Source: Acerihabitans sp015654925 | GTDB taxonomy: Bacteria; Pseudomonadota; Gammaproteobacteria; Enterobacterales; Enterobacteriaceae | NCBI RefSeq assembly: GCF_047324175.1 | Contig: NZ_CP178732.1 | Location: 992,001-1,056,000, forward strand | DNA: 64,000 nt | Reading direction: 5' to 3' | Shown here: in pieces, positions 43,458 through 52,423 of the stretch | Layout: each line of letters opens with the position of its first letter | How positions within the stretch are numbered: position 1 is the stretch's first letter | Made by a program: the position numbers and the translations under genes | The notes under the pieces: model-generated | Database searches by the model: none | Seen by the model: only the letters and a program-made list of their open reading frames with translations | What the model was told of the DNA's origin: nothing

Positions 43458-46400
43458 TTAATGCCCCGTATGCAGTTTTAGCTGGTGGGTTTTGACCGCC
43501 TGCGCGGCGTTTTTCCCCGCGATAAACGCATGATCCGAATTATAATATTCCCATTCGCTGTAGCGGCCCGATAGCGCGATATCATGCTGCGCCAGCCAAT
43601 CGCGGATCAGCGCCACGTTCTGCGCCCGCCCGTGATCGTAAACCACATAAGCGTAAGGCATATCAATCTGGTTCGCCGCCAGCACGTGGTCCTGCGCCGT
43701 AAATAGCCCGACGCGTTGGCAATCGGCAATGCAGCGATCGATAAGCGCCTGGCCGTCCAGCGGCAGCGGTTTGTAAGGCGAATAGGTGATTTCGCAGGTG
43801 AGGCCGAATCCCCCCGGCGGGTTGCAGCCGGGGCTGGCATTGCCCTGCACATAGATACGATGGAACAGGGTGTCGCCGGGATAATAAATCCAGTGCTTAT
43901 CGGTCAGGCCGGGCCGGTCAATCCCCAGGTTCACGCAGCGTACGGAAATATGCCGCAAATTGCGCGCGGCGGTTTGCACCGCCGCCGGCGCGTCGTCGCC
44001 GATGATCTTGATCAGTTCCGGCAGGGGCATGGTGCTGATGAGATGTTCATAGCGATACCGCCGGCCGTCGCCCAGCACGGCGATATGTTCAGCGAGCAGC
44101 AGTTTCACCACGCTGGCGCCGGTTTCCACCCGCCCGGACAAATGGGGTAAAAACCCCGTCATCAACGCCTGGAACCCGCCCCGCAAGGGATAACCAAAAC
44201 GGGCGTTGGGCCCCATGGGTTTGGCGACCGGCTCCAGGGCGCCTTCGATAATCTGCTCCAGATCGGGCAGCGGCACCCGCCCGCCGAGCCAGGAGGTTTC
44301 CATCTCGGCCAAGGGGATGGTCCACAGTTTTTGGTTATAGGGCAGCGCAAAATGCCGGGCGATGCCTTCCCCCCAGATCTGATAGATAAATTGCTCGAAA
44401 TTGTCCAATGGCGCCTTGGCGGCGGTGGAGCAAATATCCCCCGGCCCGCTGCCGTCCGCGCAGCAATCTTCGATGATTGCGGGGACGGCGCCGTTGTTGG
44501 CACCGTCCTCCGGCGCAACCTTCTCGCCCACCACCTGGAGCGGGGCCGCCCGGCCGGCGTCCGCCGCCGCGGTGTTATCGCGGCCATACAGGGCGGCCAC
44601 GGCCCCGACGATGCACTCTTTGATCACCGCCGGCGGCAGGCCGTACAGGGCGCCCTGGAACGGGTAGCGGGTATACACGTTATGGCTGAATATCCATGCT
44701 TCACGGTTTTGCCAATGGATATTATCGCCGAGCAGCATGTCATAGAGCTGTAGCACATAGGGGTCGTTGGAAAACATGATATGGCCGGCGTAGTCAAAGG
44801 TAAAACCCCGGTCTTGCACCGAACGGCACCAGCCGCCTACGCTGTCATGCTGCTCCAGCAGCACCGAACCCGCGCCGTAATGGTAAGCCGCGCTCAGGCC
44901 GGTGGGGCCGGCGCCGATAATCAGGCATGCCGCCGGCGGCGTTTCGCCGGGTTTGCGCCGGTTCAGGGCGGCGACCGGGGGCAGCGGACCCGGCCGCTCG
45001 CCGGATAACGCCTGCGCGCTGCGGGCTTCCCCCGGCGCTGATTGTGCGGTCCGCGCCGCCAGGGCGCTTTCAAGTAATTCCCGCATCTGCGCCGCCGTGA
45101 TATCCCAGGACGTGGCCGCCACGATGGCGCGCATACGCCCGGCAATCGGGCCGAATTCGGCGGGCGTCATCGCCAGCGCGCGCTCGCAGGCGGCGATAAA
45201 ACCATCAATGCCATGGCCGATCGCCACCTCGTGGCCGTAGGGCTGCGCCACATCGGTGATGGCGGTGCTCACGATGGGCAGTTCCGCCGCCATATATTCC
45301 AGTACCTTGGTGGGACTGATAAACCGGGTCGATTCGTTCAGGGCGAACGGCAGCAGGCAAAGATCCCAACCGGCCAGAAATTGCGGCAACGCCTGGTAGG
45401 GCTGCTGGCCGAGGATATGGATATTCGGCCGTACCGGCAAACTGGCAATATCGATTTTCACCACCGGGCCGACCAGCACCAACTGCCACTGGGGGTGGCT
45501 ATCGGCCAGGGCGGCGAGCAGCCCGAGATCGAGCCGTTCGTCGATCACCCCGTAAAACCCCAGGCGCGGATGGGGAATGTCATTTTGCAGCGGATGGCCG
45601 TTACTCCGGTCCAGCGCCTGCGCAAAATGGACGGCGTCGACGCTGCTGGAAAAACAATGGCCGTTATCATGGCGGCCGGACTTGGCCCGATGCAGGCTGG
45701 GACCGCCGGTAAACAGCAGGTCGGCGCAGGCCAGCAGCGCCGATTCCCGCTGCAGGAGCTGTTTTGGCGCATGTTTAAACGCCGCCAGCTCATCCATGCA
45801 GTCATAAACCACCAGGCCCGGATTCAGGGATGCCAGCAGCGGCAGCGCCATCGGCGTATAAAACCAGACGATCGGCGCCGCATCGCTATCCGTCAGTTCG
45901 GCCAGCAGCGGCTGCAATAAAGCAATTTGATCATCATGAAAACCCGCGGCGCGCACCGGCGTATGGGGCCGGTAGACGGTGATATTGGCGGCCGGATCGG
46001 TGCGTTCCAGCCGCGCCGGACCGGCATCATAAACCGGTTCTTCAATGAATTGAATACGGTAAAACTGCGCCAGCCGCGTAAGCAATTGTTGAGGCCGTTG
46101 ATAGACGAAATCCCAGCGCAAATGGCAAAAAACGATAATGGTTTTCATGGTGCTTTCCTGGCCCGGGGGGCGGTTAATGGGGCAATAGTGGTCTTGAAAA
46201 TCGTGCAGGACTTGCTGCGCATGGCGTAATGCGGCCGCATACGTAGGGGCCAGCCGGCGGGCGAGGGGATCGGGACCCTGGCGATCGAGATCCCACAGGC
46301 CGCTGTGATGCCAGGCGGCGCCATTCTCCCAGTCGGGGCGATCGATAATGGGGTAAAGGCAGATCCCCAGCAGGCGCACGCCCGCCAGTGTGGCCTGCGC

Positions 46401-47327
46401 CATTTCGCGGGTGATATCGTTGATCCAGGCTCCCCGGCCGCTACCGATATGGCTGGTTTCCGCCAATAGCACGGGGCGCTGGTAACGGTGCTGTAATTCG
46501 ATCAGCATCTGATGCAGGGGTTTACGGCGGCCATCGGCCAAATGCCACCATAAACGCCGCCCCGAACCCACCTCCCATTGATTGTCGTGGTAGTAATTCG
46601 CGCCGATGATATCCAGATAGCGCGGCGCCCCCCCGAGTTCCGGATGCAGTTTGCCGCACAGCATGTCCCACGCCTCGAATTGAGCCGCATGCCACTGCGC
46701 GGCGGATGCCGTTCCTTGCGGATCGTCATCGGCGGCCACCACGTGGATCAAGGGGTCGCATTGTAAAATTCTGGCGCGCGGATCGGCGGCCCAGATGGCA
46801 TCGCAGCCGGCCAGGGTCGCCCGTACGAGCTGGCGTTTGCACAATGCCGCCGCGTGCGCGTACGGCATGCGCAGGCCCTGGAAAAACCCCACCGATACCC
46901 CCCAACTGGTAAACGAGATCTCGTTAATCGGCGAATAGACGGGCGCTGGGCCGCCGAAGGGAGCCAGATAAGTTGCCAGCGCCCCGCACAGGCGCGCGAA
47001 GCGCGGCACGAATTCCGGCGAATCCAGGGTGATATCTTCCGGCCAGCCATAGTGGCAAAAGGTCCAGCAAATCTGGATTCCCCGTTCCCGGGCCGCATTC
47101 AGCCGGGTTTCCAGGGATGAAAAATCAAAGCGCCCCTGCCGTTCCACCAGGCGCCAACCCACGGTTTCGCGCACCGTACGCATTGAGAAAGGGATCAGCG
47201 CGGCGTAATCATTCCCGGCTTGCCGGAGATGATCCGTGGCGGCATTCATCGATAGCCTTTCACCCAGGCGATTAATGTGATCGGCACCTTCATAACCCGC
47301 TTGCCAAAAAGTGGAAAAAAGCGCCAT
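43458..47327 (-). CDS. Tripartite fusion: glycoside hydrolase, glycosyltransferase, FAD oxidoreductase
   Basis: 1289 residues in one open frame. Residues 1-390 form a clan-A (GH1-like) TIM barrel with acid/base glutamate in YSPINEISF and a second glutamate in LLAETSHIGSGRG. Residues 394-755 are a GT-B, family-4-like glycosyltransferase (VVYDCMDELAAFK, ISPTKVLEYMAAELPIV). Residues about 798-1289 have FAD motif LIIGAGPTGLSAAYHYGAG and resemble UDP-galactopyranose mutase or protoporphyrinogen-oxidase-type enzymes (RYPFQGALYGLP, PLRGGFQALM). An internal ATG at 46148, with AGGAA 7 nt upstream, begins the transferase part. It probably builds or edits an unusual cell-surface or exported glycan. Single gene with no exporter nearby. 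Confidence 0.85.
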   Translation of the reverse strand: MALFSTFWQAGYEGADHINRLGERLSMNAATDHLRQAGNDYAALIPFSMRTVRETVGWRLVERQGRFDFSSLETRLNAARERGIQICWTFCHYGWPEDITLDSPEFVPRFARLCGALATYLAPFGGPAPVYSPINEISFTSWGVSVGFFQGLRMPYAHAAALCKRQLVRATLAGCDAIWAADPRARILQCDPLIHVVAADDDPQGTASAAQWHAAQFEAWDMLCGKLHPELGGAPRYLDIIGANYYHDNQWEVGSGRRLWWHLADGRRKPLHQMLIELQHRYQRPVLLAETSHIGSGRGAWINDITREMAQATLAGVRLLGICLYPIIDRPDWENGAAWHHSGLWDLDRQGPDPLARRLAPTYAAALRHAQQVLHDFQDHYCPINRPPGQESTMKTIIVFCHLRWDFVYQRPQQLLTRLAQFYRIQFIEEPVYDAGPARLERTDPAANITVYRPHTPVRAAGFHDDQIALLQPLLAELTDSDAAPIVWFYTPMALPLLASLNPGLVVYDCMDELAAFKHAPKQLLQRESALLACADLLFTGGPSLHRAKSGRHDNGHCFSSSVDAVHFAQALDRSNGHPLQNDIPHPRLGFYGVIDERLDLGLLAALADSHPQWQLVLVGPVVKIDIASLPVRPNIHILGQQPYQALPQFLAGWDLCLLPFALNESTRFISPTKVLEYMAAELPIVSTAITDVAQPYGHEVAIGHGIDGFIAACERALAMTPAEFGPIAGRMRAIVAATSWDITAAQMRELLESALAARTAQSAPGEARSAQALSGERPGPLPPVAALNRRKPGETPPAACLIIGAGPTGLSAAYHYGAGSVLLEQHDSVGGWCRSVQDRGFTFDYAGHIMFSNDPYVLQLYDMLLGDNIHWQNREAWIFSHNVYTRYPFQGALYGLPPAVIKECIVGAVAALYGRDNTAAADAGRAAPLQVVGEKVAPEDGANNGAVPAIIEDCCADGSGPGDICSTAAKAPLDNFEQFIYQIWGEGIARHFALPYNQKLWTIPLAEMETSWLGGRVPLPDLEQIIEGALEPVAKPMGPNARFGYPLRGGFQALMTGFLPHLSGRVETGASVVKLLLAEHIAVLGDGRRYRYEHLISTMPLPELIKIIGDDAPAAVQTAARNLRHISVRCVNLGIDRPGLTDKHWIYYPGDTLFHRIYVQGNASPGCNPPGGFGLTCEITYSPYKPLPLDGQALIDRCIADCQRVGLFTAQDHVLAANQIDMPYAYVVYDHGRAQNVALIRDWLAQHDIALSGRYSEWEYYNSDHAFIAGKNAAQAVKTHQLKLHTGH

Positions 47328-47391
47328 TCCCCCTCCTTATTTATTTACCGGTTATTGCTGGGGAGATGAAAACCGGCCTTATTTTTTATTT

Positions 47392-47556
47392 ATGATGGTG
47401 AAATCGTTAACGGTGGAAGTTTTTGGTTTTAAAATAAAAATGGCTGTCCTGATCGGATTCGCTACATTAGGGATGCTAATGTTTAGTATAGATGCGGCCC
47501 CACTAACCCGCTATGCGGCGGAGTGCCTGGCCGCGAAATGCTTTCGCGGCGCTTAA
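47392..47556 (+). CDS. Possible 54-residue membrane protein
   Basis: Weakly supported small frame, divergent from the fusion gene. One hydrophobic segment (MAVLIGFATLGMLMFSI) lies in the middle and two cysteines near the C-terminus (AAECLAAKCF). No clear ribosome site or family match. The codon composition is plausible, and this part of the 741-bp gap (47328-48068) holds nothing else I can support. Confidence 0.3.
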   Translation: MMVKSLTVEVFGFKIKMAVLIGFATLGMLMFSIDAAPLTRYAAECLAAKCFRGA

Positions 47557-48037
47557 TAAGGGGTGTGGCCGGACAAGCTAATGATCTCTTGATGAATTAC
47601 CGGCGATAGCGAGCCTGGCGCCATGGTGAATTGTCGCGGCGGCGGCGGGTGAATTGCGGCTAAAACGTAAGAAAAGGTAACGTTTTGGCCGCTATCGTTC
47701 CGGTTAAAAGGGTGCGTTGGCGTATGCGCCGCTACCCGTAATATACTGTTAAATTAGGGATAAAAGCCGGCTGGAAGGGCAGGGTGCGTTTATTTGGCGA
47801 GGTGGCCGCGCCGCTATTTTTTCTCGGGCGGGGAGCTGCTTAAAAAAATAGAACATATTGATAGCCTTTTTTTTAATATGTGATGTTTATCGCGAAAATA
47901 CATCTGAAGGTAATGCCGTCGATATATACCTAAAAATAATGTTGTGTTAACCCATTCCCGAACTAAACTCATAAAGTAAGTGCGATTAAGGTACTCAGCG
48001 TATTCAAGCCAATGAGTATTTAATTTATATCTTATCC

Positions 48038-48043
48038 TATAAT
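48038..48043 (+). promoter_or_regulatory. -10 box of the lysine-rich small protein gene
   Basis: TATAAT preceded by CC and located 25 bp upstream of ATG 48069. No good -35 lies 17 bp upstream. A strong -10 with an upstream C and a poor -35 would fit stationary-phase (RpoS) expression. Confidence 0.45.
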
Positions 48044-48068
48044 TATTACGTACTATTTTGGAGTCAAA

Positions 48069-48227
48069 ATGACTATATATCAAGAAGGTAAGAGAACGTT
48101 TGCTCCATCAAAAGACAAATCGGCCGCTAAAGACAAGCCTGCCGAAAAAGAAAAGTCGGTCAGCAAGGATAAAAGCGACGACAAAAAAGGTGATAAAGGC
48201 AAAGGTAAAAGCGGCGCTAAAAAATAA
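48069..48227 (+). CDS. Lysine-rich 52-residue protein, unknown function
   Basis: Small gene with GGAG 6 nt before ATG 48069, a TATAAT box upstream and a strong terminator just after it, so a complete transcription unit. The protein begins MTIYQEGKRTFAPSKDK and continues as a run of lysine, aspartate, serine and glycine, ending GKSGAKK. About a third of residues are lysine; no cysteine, tryptophan or hydrophobic segment. It should be disordered and basic, reminiscent of nucleic-acid-binding or stress-related small proteins. Not recognised as any family. Confidence 0.72.
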   Translation: MTIYQEGKRTFAPSKDKSAAKDKPAEKEKSVSKDKSDDKKGDKGKGKSGAKK

Positions 48228-48263
48228 CCTATCATAGATCGTGCACTGCTTTATCATGATCCG

Positions 48264-48300
48264 GGGCTGATTGCGTTTACGCAATCAGCCCTTTTTTTTT
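48264..48300 (+). terminator. Strong terminator of the small lysine-rich gene
   Basis: Twelve-base-pair perfect stem GGGCTGATTGCG / CGCAATCAGCCC with TTTA loop, followed by nine T residues. Confidence 0.93.
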
Positions 48301-48700
48301 GCCTCACGCCGTCTATCCGCCGACTGCTCCCTTTATGTCCTGCCCGCGCTTTCATTACTAATACGTTAAATCATGCGCTGTAATGTTAACGATATTGTTT
48401 TCTTATTGTTATGTTTAAAAGTTGCACAGCGGCGGTGCGCCAATCTGCCCGAATAGAAACTCGGCGGACCGCCGTTGCACCTTTTTTATTCAACAGCGCC
48501 GCGTCAGCCAGCGCACAGTCGCGCGCCGGAGCGTATAATTGGCTGTAATTGCACCTTAAAAACGGCGCCATTAGCCGCAATAATCCCCCTCCCTATTTCT
48601 CTGCGCGTGCCCGTACGGACCAAGGAAATCCTTATTACCCGTCAAAGGGAAAAACAGTTACCCTTTTTCTATTGATTAATTAATCATCAGGAGGGTACCT
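48301..48700. other. 400-bp region upstream of the isocyanide-type cluster
   Basis: No credible gene. Contains an interrupted GC-rich inverted repeat around 48421-48481 (CGGCGG/CCGCCG) and the palindrome at 48673-48686. The promoter of the transporter operon must lie here. Confidence 0.5.
48673..48686. promoter_or_regulatory. Palindrome before the transporter operon, candidate operator
   Basis: Perfect 14-bp palindrome TGATTAATTAATCA directly before the ribosome site (AGGAGG) of the gene at 48701. A repressor bound here would block the operon. The GntR/FCD protein at 53324-54112 is the obvious candidate; this link is inference. Confidence 0.5.
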
Positions 48701-49603
48701 ATGTTTAGCCGCGCATTTTCACTCTGTTCAACCATGGCCACCGGGATTTGCGCCATGCTGGCCACCGGCGGCGCGAGTCATGCCGCCGCATTGGAAATCA
48801 AGCCAAACCTGAGCGTCGCCAGCAGCTTTACCCAATATTTACCCGCTGAGGTCACAGCCCGCAAGACGCTGAATGCGGCGACCACGGATGGCAATGCGCC
48901 CTGGTCTTTTATTGACGCCAAGACTAACCAGGCTACCGGCGTGGACGTTGATTTGGTCAATGAAGCGGCGAAGCGTCTCGGTTTGCAGGTCAAGTGGAGC
49001 GCGATCCAATTCAGCGCCGGTATTCCGGGCGTACAGTCAGGCCGGTATGATTTATATGTCAGCGCCATGGCGGATTCGAAAAAGCGGGAGGAAGTGGTTA
49101 ATTTTATCGATTACTCCGAGGAAGGCTCCGGGGTTATCGTTAAAAAAGGCAATCCCCTTAACATTAAAACCATGGCCGATTTGTGCGGCAAACGGGTGTC
49201 CATCGTGACCGGCTCGTTTTTTCCGGACATTATCGAAAAACTCAATAAACAGTGCGGTACGCCGGTGGTGGTTTCGGAAACCGCCGACCAGACCGGCCCT
49301 TATCTGGCGGTGGCCAGCGGTCAGGCCGACGCCACGATGAACACCTACGGCGTCAGTAATTACACCTTGAAAACCGCCACCGAAGGCATCCAAACCCAGC
49401 TCGAATTATCGCCGATTCCCCGTTTCGCCCCGGCCAACCAGGGGATAGCTTTCGCCAAAACCGCCTCTGATTTAATGGCGGCCGTGGCCGGCGCCATGCA
49501 GGCAATGAAAGAAGACGGCAGCTATCGGCAAATCATGGATCGATGGGATGTGGGCGACGCCACCCCCGACCGGATTCGGATCAACGCTTCAATGATGAAT
49601 TGA
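48701..49603 (+). CDS. Polar amino-acid-type ABC binding protein
   Basis: 300 residues, family 3 periplasmic binding protein. Signal peptide to about 28 (GGASHA-AAL). Core motifs are WSFIDAKTNQATGVDVDLVNEAAKRLGL, here located at about 68-95, and YDLYVSAMADSKKREEVVNFIDYS. The ligand pocket equivalents (D in ATTDG, R in SKKREE) suggest an alpha-amino or carboxylate ligand. Ribosome site AGGAGG. First gene of the seven-gene set up to 55004. Confidence 0.88.
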   Translation: MFSRAFSLCSTMATGICAMLATGGASHAAALEIKPNLSVASSFTQYLPAEVTARKTLNAATTDGNAPWSFIDAKTNQATGVDVDLVNEAAKRLGLQVKWSAIQFSAGIPGVQSGRYDLYVSAMADSKKREEVVNFIDYSEEGSGVIVKKGNPLNIKTMADLCGKRVSIVTGSFFPDIIEKLNKQCGTPVVVSETADQTGPYLAVASGQADATMNTYGVSNYTLKTATEGIQTQLELSPIPRFAPANQGIAFAKTASDLMAAVAGAMQAMKEDGSYRQIMDRWDVGDATPDRIRINASMMN

Positions 49604-49620
49604 CCGCCGATGGAGGGGAT

Positions 49621-50487
49621 ATGACCATGAAGCTCGCCAGGACCGGGGAACGCCATATTCATGACAGGGCGGGTGCCAAAATTTTGAACGCGATCGCCGC
49701 AATTATCGCCGTCGCCGTCGCATTGACCATTTTATTACTGGTGTTTGGCAGCGGCCATATCCGCTGGCGGGTCATCGGGGAATATTTCTTTTCCCCGATT
49801 ATGCTGACGGGGGTTTATAACACCTTAATGCTGACCGTCGTGTCTTTTGCCGGCTCGCTGGTGCTCGGTACATTACTGGCGGCAATGCGCGTTTCGACAA
49901 ATAGGGTTCTTAATGTCATGGCAGCGGTTTATATCTGGTTTTTTCGCGGCACGCCGTTATTGGTCCAAGTGGTGTTCTGGTTTAATTTCGGCTTATTTCT
50001 TCCCGCGATCAAGCTTGGCGCTTATTCCATCGACACCAATAGTTTAATTTCCGCTACCTCCGCGGCGTTATTGGGGTTGTTGCTTAACGTCAGCGCTTTT
50101 ATGTGCGAGGTGATCCGCGGCGGACTGATTGCGGTGGATCATGGCCAGACGGAAGCGGCGCTGTCCATTGGCATGACGCCGATCCGCGCCCTGACCAAAA
50201 TTGTGCTGCCGCAGGCGATCCGCGTCATCGTGCCCGCGGCGGGTAATCTGGCCATCGATCTGCTCAAAGGCACCTCGCTGGTGTATGTCATCGGCACCCG
50301 GGAAATTCTCGGCACCACCCAAAGCATCGCGGCGCAGAATTTTTATATTATCGAGATGCTGCTGGTGGCTTCCATCTGGTACCTGATACTGGTCTCCGTC
50401 GCCTCCTACGGCCAGTCGATGCTGGAAGCCCGGTTGCAGAAAAGCCTCAATACCACCGTGGTAAAAAAAGTGCAGGCAATACCATGA
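49621..50487 (+). CDS. Polar amino-acid-type ABC permease
   Basis: 288-residue permease of the HisMQ/GlnP type. TGVYNTLMLTVVSFAGSLVLG starts the conserved core, VYIWFFRGTPLLVQ is the family signature and EAALSIGMTPIRALTKIVLP the ATPase-contact loop. Start at ATG 49621 (GGAGGGG upstream), 18 bp after the binding-protein stop; the longer frame overlaps that gene. ATGA overlap with the ATPase gene. Confidence 0.9.
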   Translation: MTMKLARTGERHIHDRAGAKILNAIAAIIAVAVALTILLLVFGSGHIRWRVIGEYFFSPIMLTGVYNTLMLTVVSFAGSLVLGTLLAAMRVSTNRVLNVMAAVYIWFFRGTPLLVQVVFWFNFGLFLPAIKLGAYSIDTNSLISATSAALLGLLLNVSAFMCEVIRGGLIAVDHGQTEAALSIGMTPIRALTKIVLPQAIRVIVPAAGNLAIDLLKGTSLVYVIGTREILGTTQSIAAQNFYIIEMLLVASIWYLILVSVASYGQSMLEARLQKSLNTTVVKKVQAIP

Positions 50488-51290
50488 ACGTTATCACCGG
50501 TAAACAGCAAAACGGCATTACGGACAGCGCCGGGGATCTCGTCAGGATCAAAGGCCTCAGGAAATCTTTTGGCGCCCACGACATACTCAACGGTATCGAT
50601 CTGAGCGTTAAACGCGCGGAAGCCGCGTTTATCATCGGCCCCTCCGGGTCGGGGAAAAGTACGTTGCTGCGCTGCGTCAATAATCTCGAAACCTACCAGG
50701 ACGGCGAGCTGTGGGTGGACGATTACCTGGTGGGGGCCCAGCGGCGGGGAGACAAATGGTACCGGGCCAGCCAGCGCTGCACCGCGGCGCGCCGGGCCAG
50801 CATCGGGATGGTGTTTCAACGCTTTAATCTGTTTCCCAATATGACCGCGCTGGATAATGTTACCGCCGGGCTAAGGCTGGTTTCCGGTCAAAGCCGCAGC
50901 GAGGCCAAAGCGCGCGGCATGGAATTGCTGCACCGGGTCGGACTGGCCGATAAAGCGCATTTATATCCGCTGCACCTGTCCGGCGGACAACAGCAGCGCG
51001 TGGCGATAGCGCGGGCCATCGCCACCAATCCCGCGCTGATTTTGTTTGACGAACCGACCTCGGCCCTGGACCCGGAGCTGGTCGGCGAGGTGTTATCGGT
51101 TATCCGCGATCTGGTGAAGGAGGGCATGACGATGATCGTCGTGACCCACGAAATCCGCTTTGCCGAGGAAGTGGGCGACAGCGTGCACTTTATCGACCAA
51201 GGCATCGTCGCCGAATCAGGTAAACCCGACGAGATAATCCGTCACTCCATGAACCCGCGAACGGCGGAATTCCTCGCTCGCATCCGTTAA
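50484..51290 (+). CDS. Polar amino-acid-type ABC ATPase
   Basis: 268-residue GlnQ/HisP-type ATPase: Walker A GPSGSGKST, Q-loop MVFQRFNLFPNMTALDNV, signature LSGGQQQRVAIARAI, Walker B LILFDEPTSALDPE, switch VTHEIRFAEEV. An insert of about 20 residues (GDKWYRASQRCTAAR) precedes the Q-loop, as in the ATPase at 58568-59332. The synthase-like gene starts 24 bp downstream. Confidence 0.92.
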   Translation: MNVITGKQQNGITDSAGDLVRIKGLRKSFGAHDILNGIDLSVKRAEAAFIIGPSGSGKSTLLRCVNNLETYQDGELWVDDYLVGAQRRGDKWYRASQRCTAARRASIGMVFQRFNLFPNMTALDNVTAGLRLVSGQSRSEAKARGMELLHRVGLADKAHLYPLHLSGGQQQRVAIARAIATNPALILFDEPTSALDPELVGEVLSVIRDLVKEGMTMIVVTHEIRFAEEVGDSVHFIDQGIVAESGKPDEIIRHSMNPRTAEFLARIR

Positions 51291-51313
51291 CGTTTTAGAG
51301 AGAACACGATCTG

Positions 51314-52423
51314 ATGGCCAATCCGTTTATTTATGCCAATGCCCCCTTACCGCGCCATTTTGCGCCGCCGCTCGTCAGTAAGCGGGTGGCGATGAGCGCG
51401 GACCAATTGACCGCCTTGCTGTTGCTCAATGACGTGGACATCCGCGCCGAACCGCAGGGGACCACGGAAGAGCGTATTCTTTCAATCTTTACCCACTCCG
51501 AGGTGCTGTTCGGCGACGCGTCGTTTATCCCGGCTAACCGGCGGCAGTGGCTGGACAAGATTGCCTATTTCACCGCCAGGCGGCAGCCCCTGGAATTTGT
51601 GACGATGGCGTTTCCCTATAAGGTGCCCAATCCGCTCAAGACCGACCGGCAGGCGCCCGATCTCGGGGAAGCGCTGATGCTGCGCCGCTTCCAAAGCGTG
51701 CTTGACGCGGTGGCGGACGTCTATCCCCCGGGCGGGAAATTGACCATTCTGGAAGAGGGTATCCTGGGCCGCTGCCAGGGGGTGGACCCGCGGCGCATCG
51801 CGGCCTATCGCGCCGGCATCCCGGCCGTGATGGCGGTGGCCGGCGTCGATGCGGACCGCATCGCTTTCCATAGCCTGGATGATATGGTCACCACCATTCC
51901 CAATTTTGAAGGGCGCTGGATTCATGAGCAGGAGCGCATGCGCGAACTCTGGTTGCAGGGCGACCCCGACGTGCGGGCCGCCTATGCCACTACCGTCGCC
52001 GTTACCCGCAACTCGGTGCCCACCCACGACTACGATCCGGCGGTGCTGGCGGCGGCCTACGATCCCGCACAGCAGGATTCCGCCCTGCGTTATCCCCGCG
52101 ACTATATCGATAAGGTGGCGCACCGGCAGTTTTTTGCCTACCGGTCGATTTTGGCGCTGCGCGACTCGACGGGATACCTGCATAATTTGCGGCCGCAGGC
52201 CCTGAAGCTTACCGTGTCGCCCAAACCGGAAAACCTGGCGGTGATCCCGGTTAATCCATGGTCGGCTATTTTGCCTTATCACGGCGTGCCGGTGCTCGAT
52301 GCGCGGGGGCAATGGCAGATTGCCTATTTCGGCGGTATCGGGTCGTCTTTTGGTCCGCTGGAAGCGCTGCATTTAATCGATGATGCGGACGAGGCGCCGG
52401 TGGGCTACAGGGTGATGGCATGA
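51314..52423 (+). CDS. PvcA/DIT1-family isocyanide (isonitrile) synthase homologue
   Basis: 369 residues. Family enzymes such as PvcA and IsnA change the amino group of Tyr or Trp into an isonitrile using ribulose-5-phosphate. The core motif FPYKVPNPLKTDRQAPDLGE (about 98-117) matches the FPxKxPNxxKxxxxxPDxGE pattern of the family; then come YPPGGKLTILEEG and late blocks RPQALKLTVSPKP and ILPYHGVPVLD, equivalent to the PEAxRLSIHP...PWHGV region. The usual histidine of SIHP appears as serine here (comparison from memory). No PvcB-type oxygenase is adjacent. The stop overlaps the kinase start by 4 bp, so they are translationally coupled. Substrate unknown. Confidence 0.85.
   Translation: MANPFIYANAPLPRHFAPPLVSKRVAMSADQLTALLLLNDVDIRAEPQGTTEERILSIFTHSEVLFGDASFIPANRRQWLDKIAYFTARRQPLEFVTMAFPYKVPNPLKTDRQAPDLGEALMLRRFQSVLDAVADVYPPGGKLTILEEGILGRCQGVDPRRIAAYRAGIPAVMAVAGVDADRIAFHSLDDMVTTIPNFEGRWIHEQERMRELWLQGDPDVRAAYATTVAVTRNSVPTHDYDPAVLAAAYDPAQQDSALRYPRDYIDKVAHRQFFAYRSILALRDSTGYLHNLRPQALKLTVSPKPENLAVIPVNPWSAILPYHGVPVLDARGQWQIAYFGGIGSSFGPLEALHLIDDADEAPVGYRVMA

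Noticed and set aside
47814..48083. 89-codon minus-strand frame overlapping the small lysine-rich gene
   Set aside because: No ribosome site, AT-driven composition, and it overlaps the promoter and start of a better-supported plus-strand gene.
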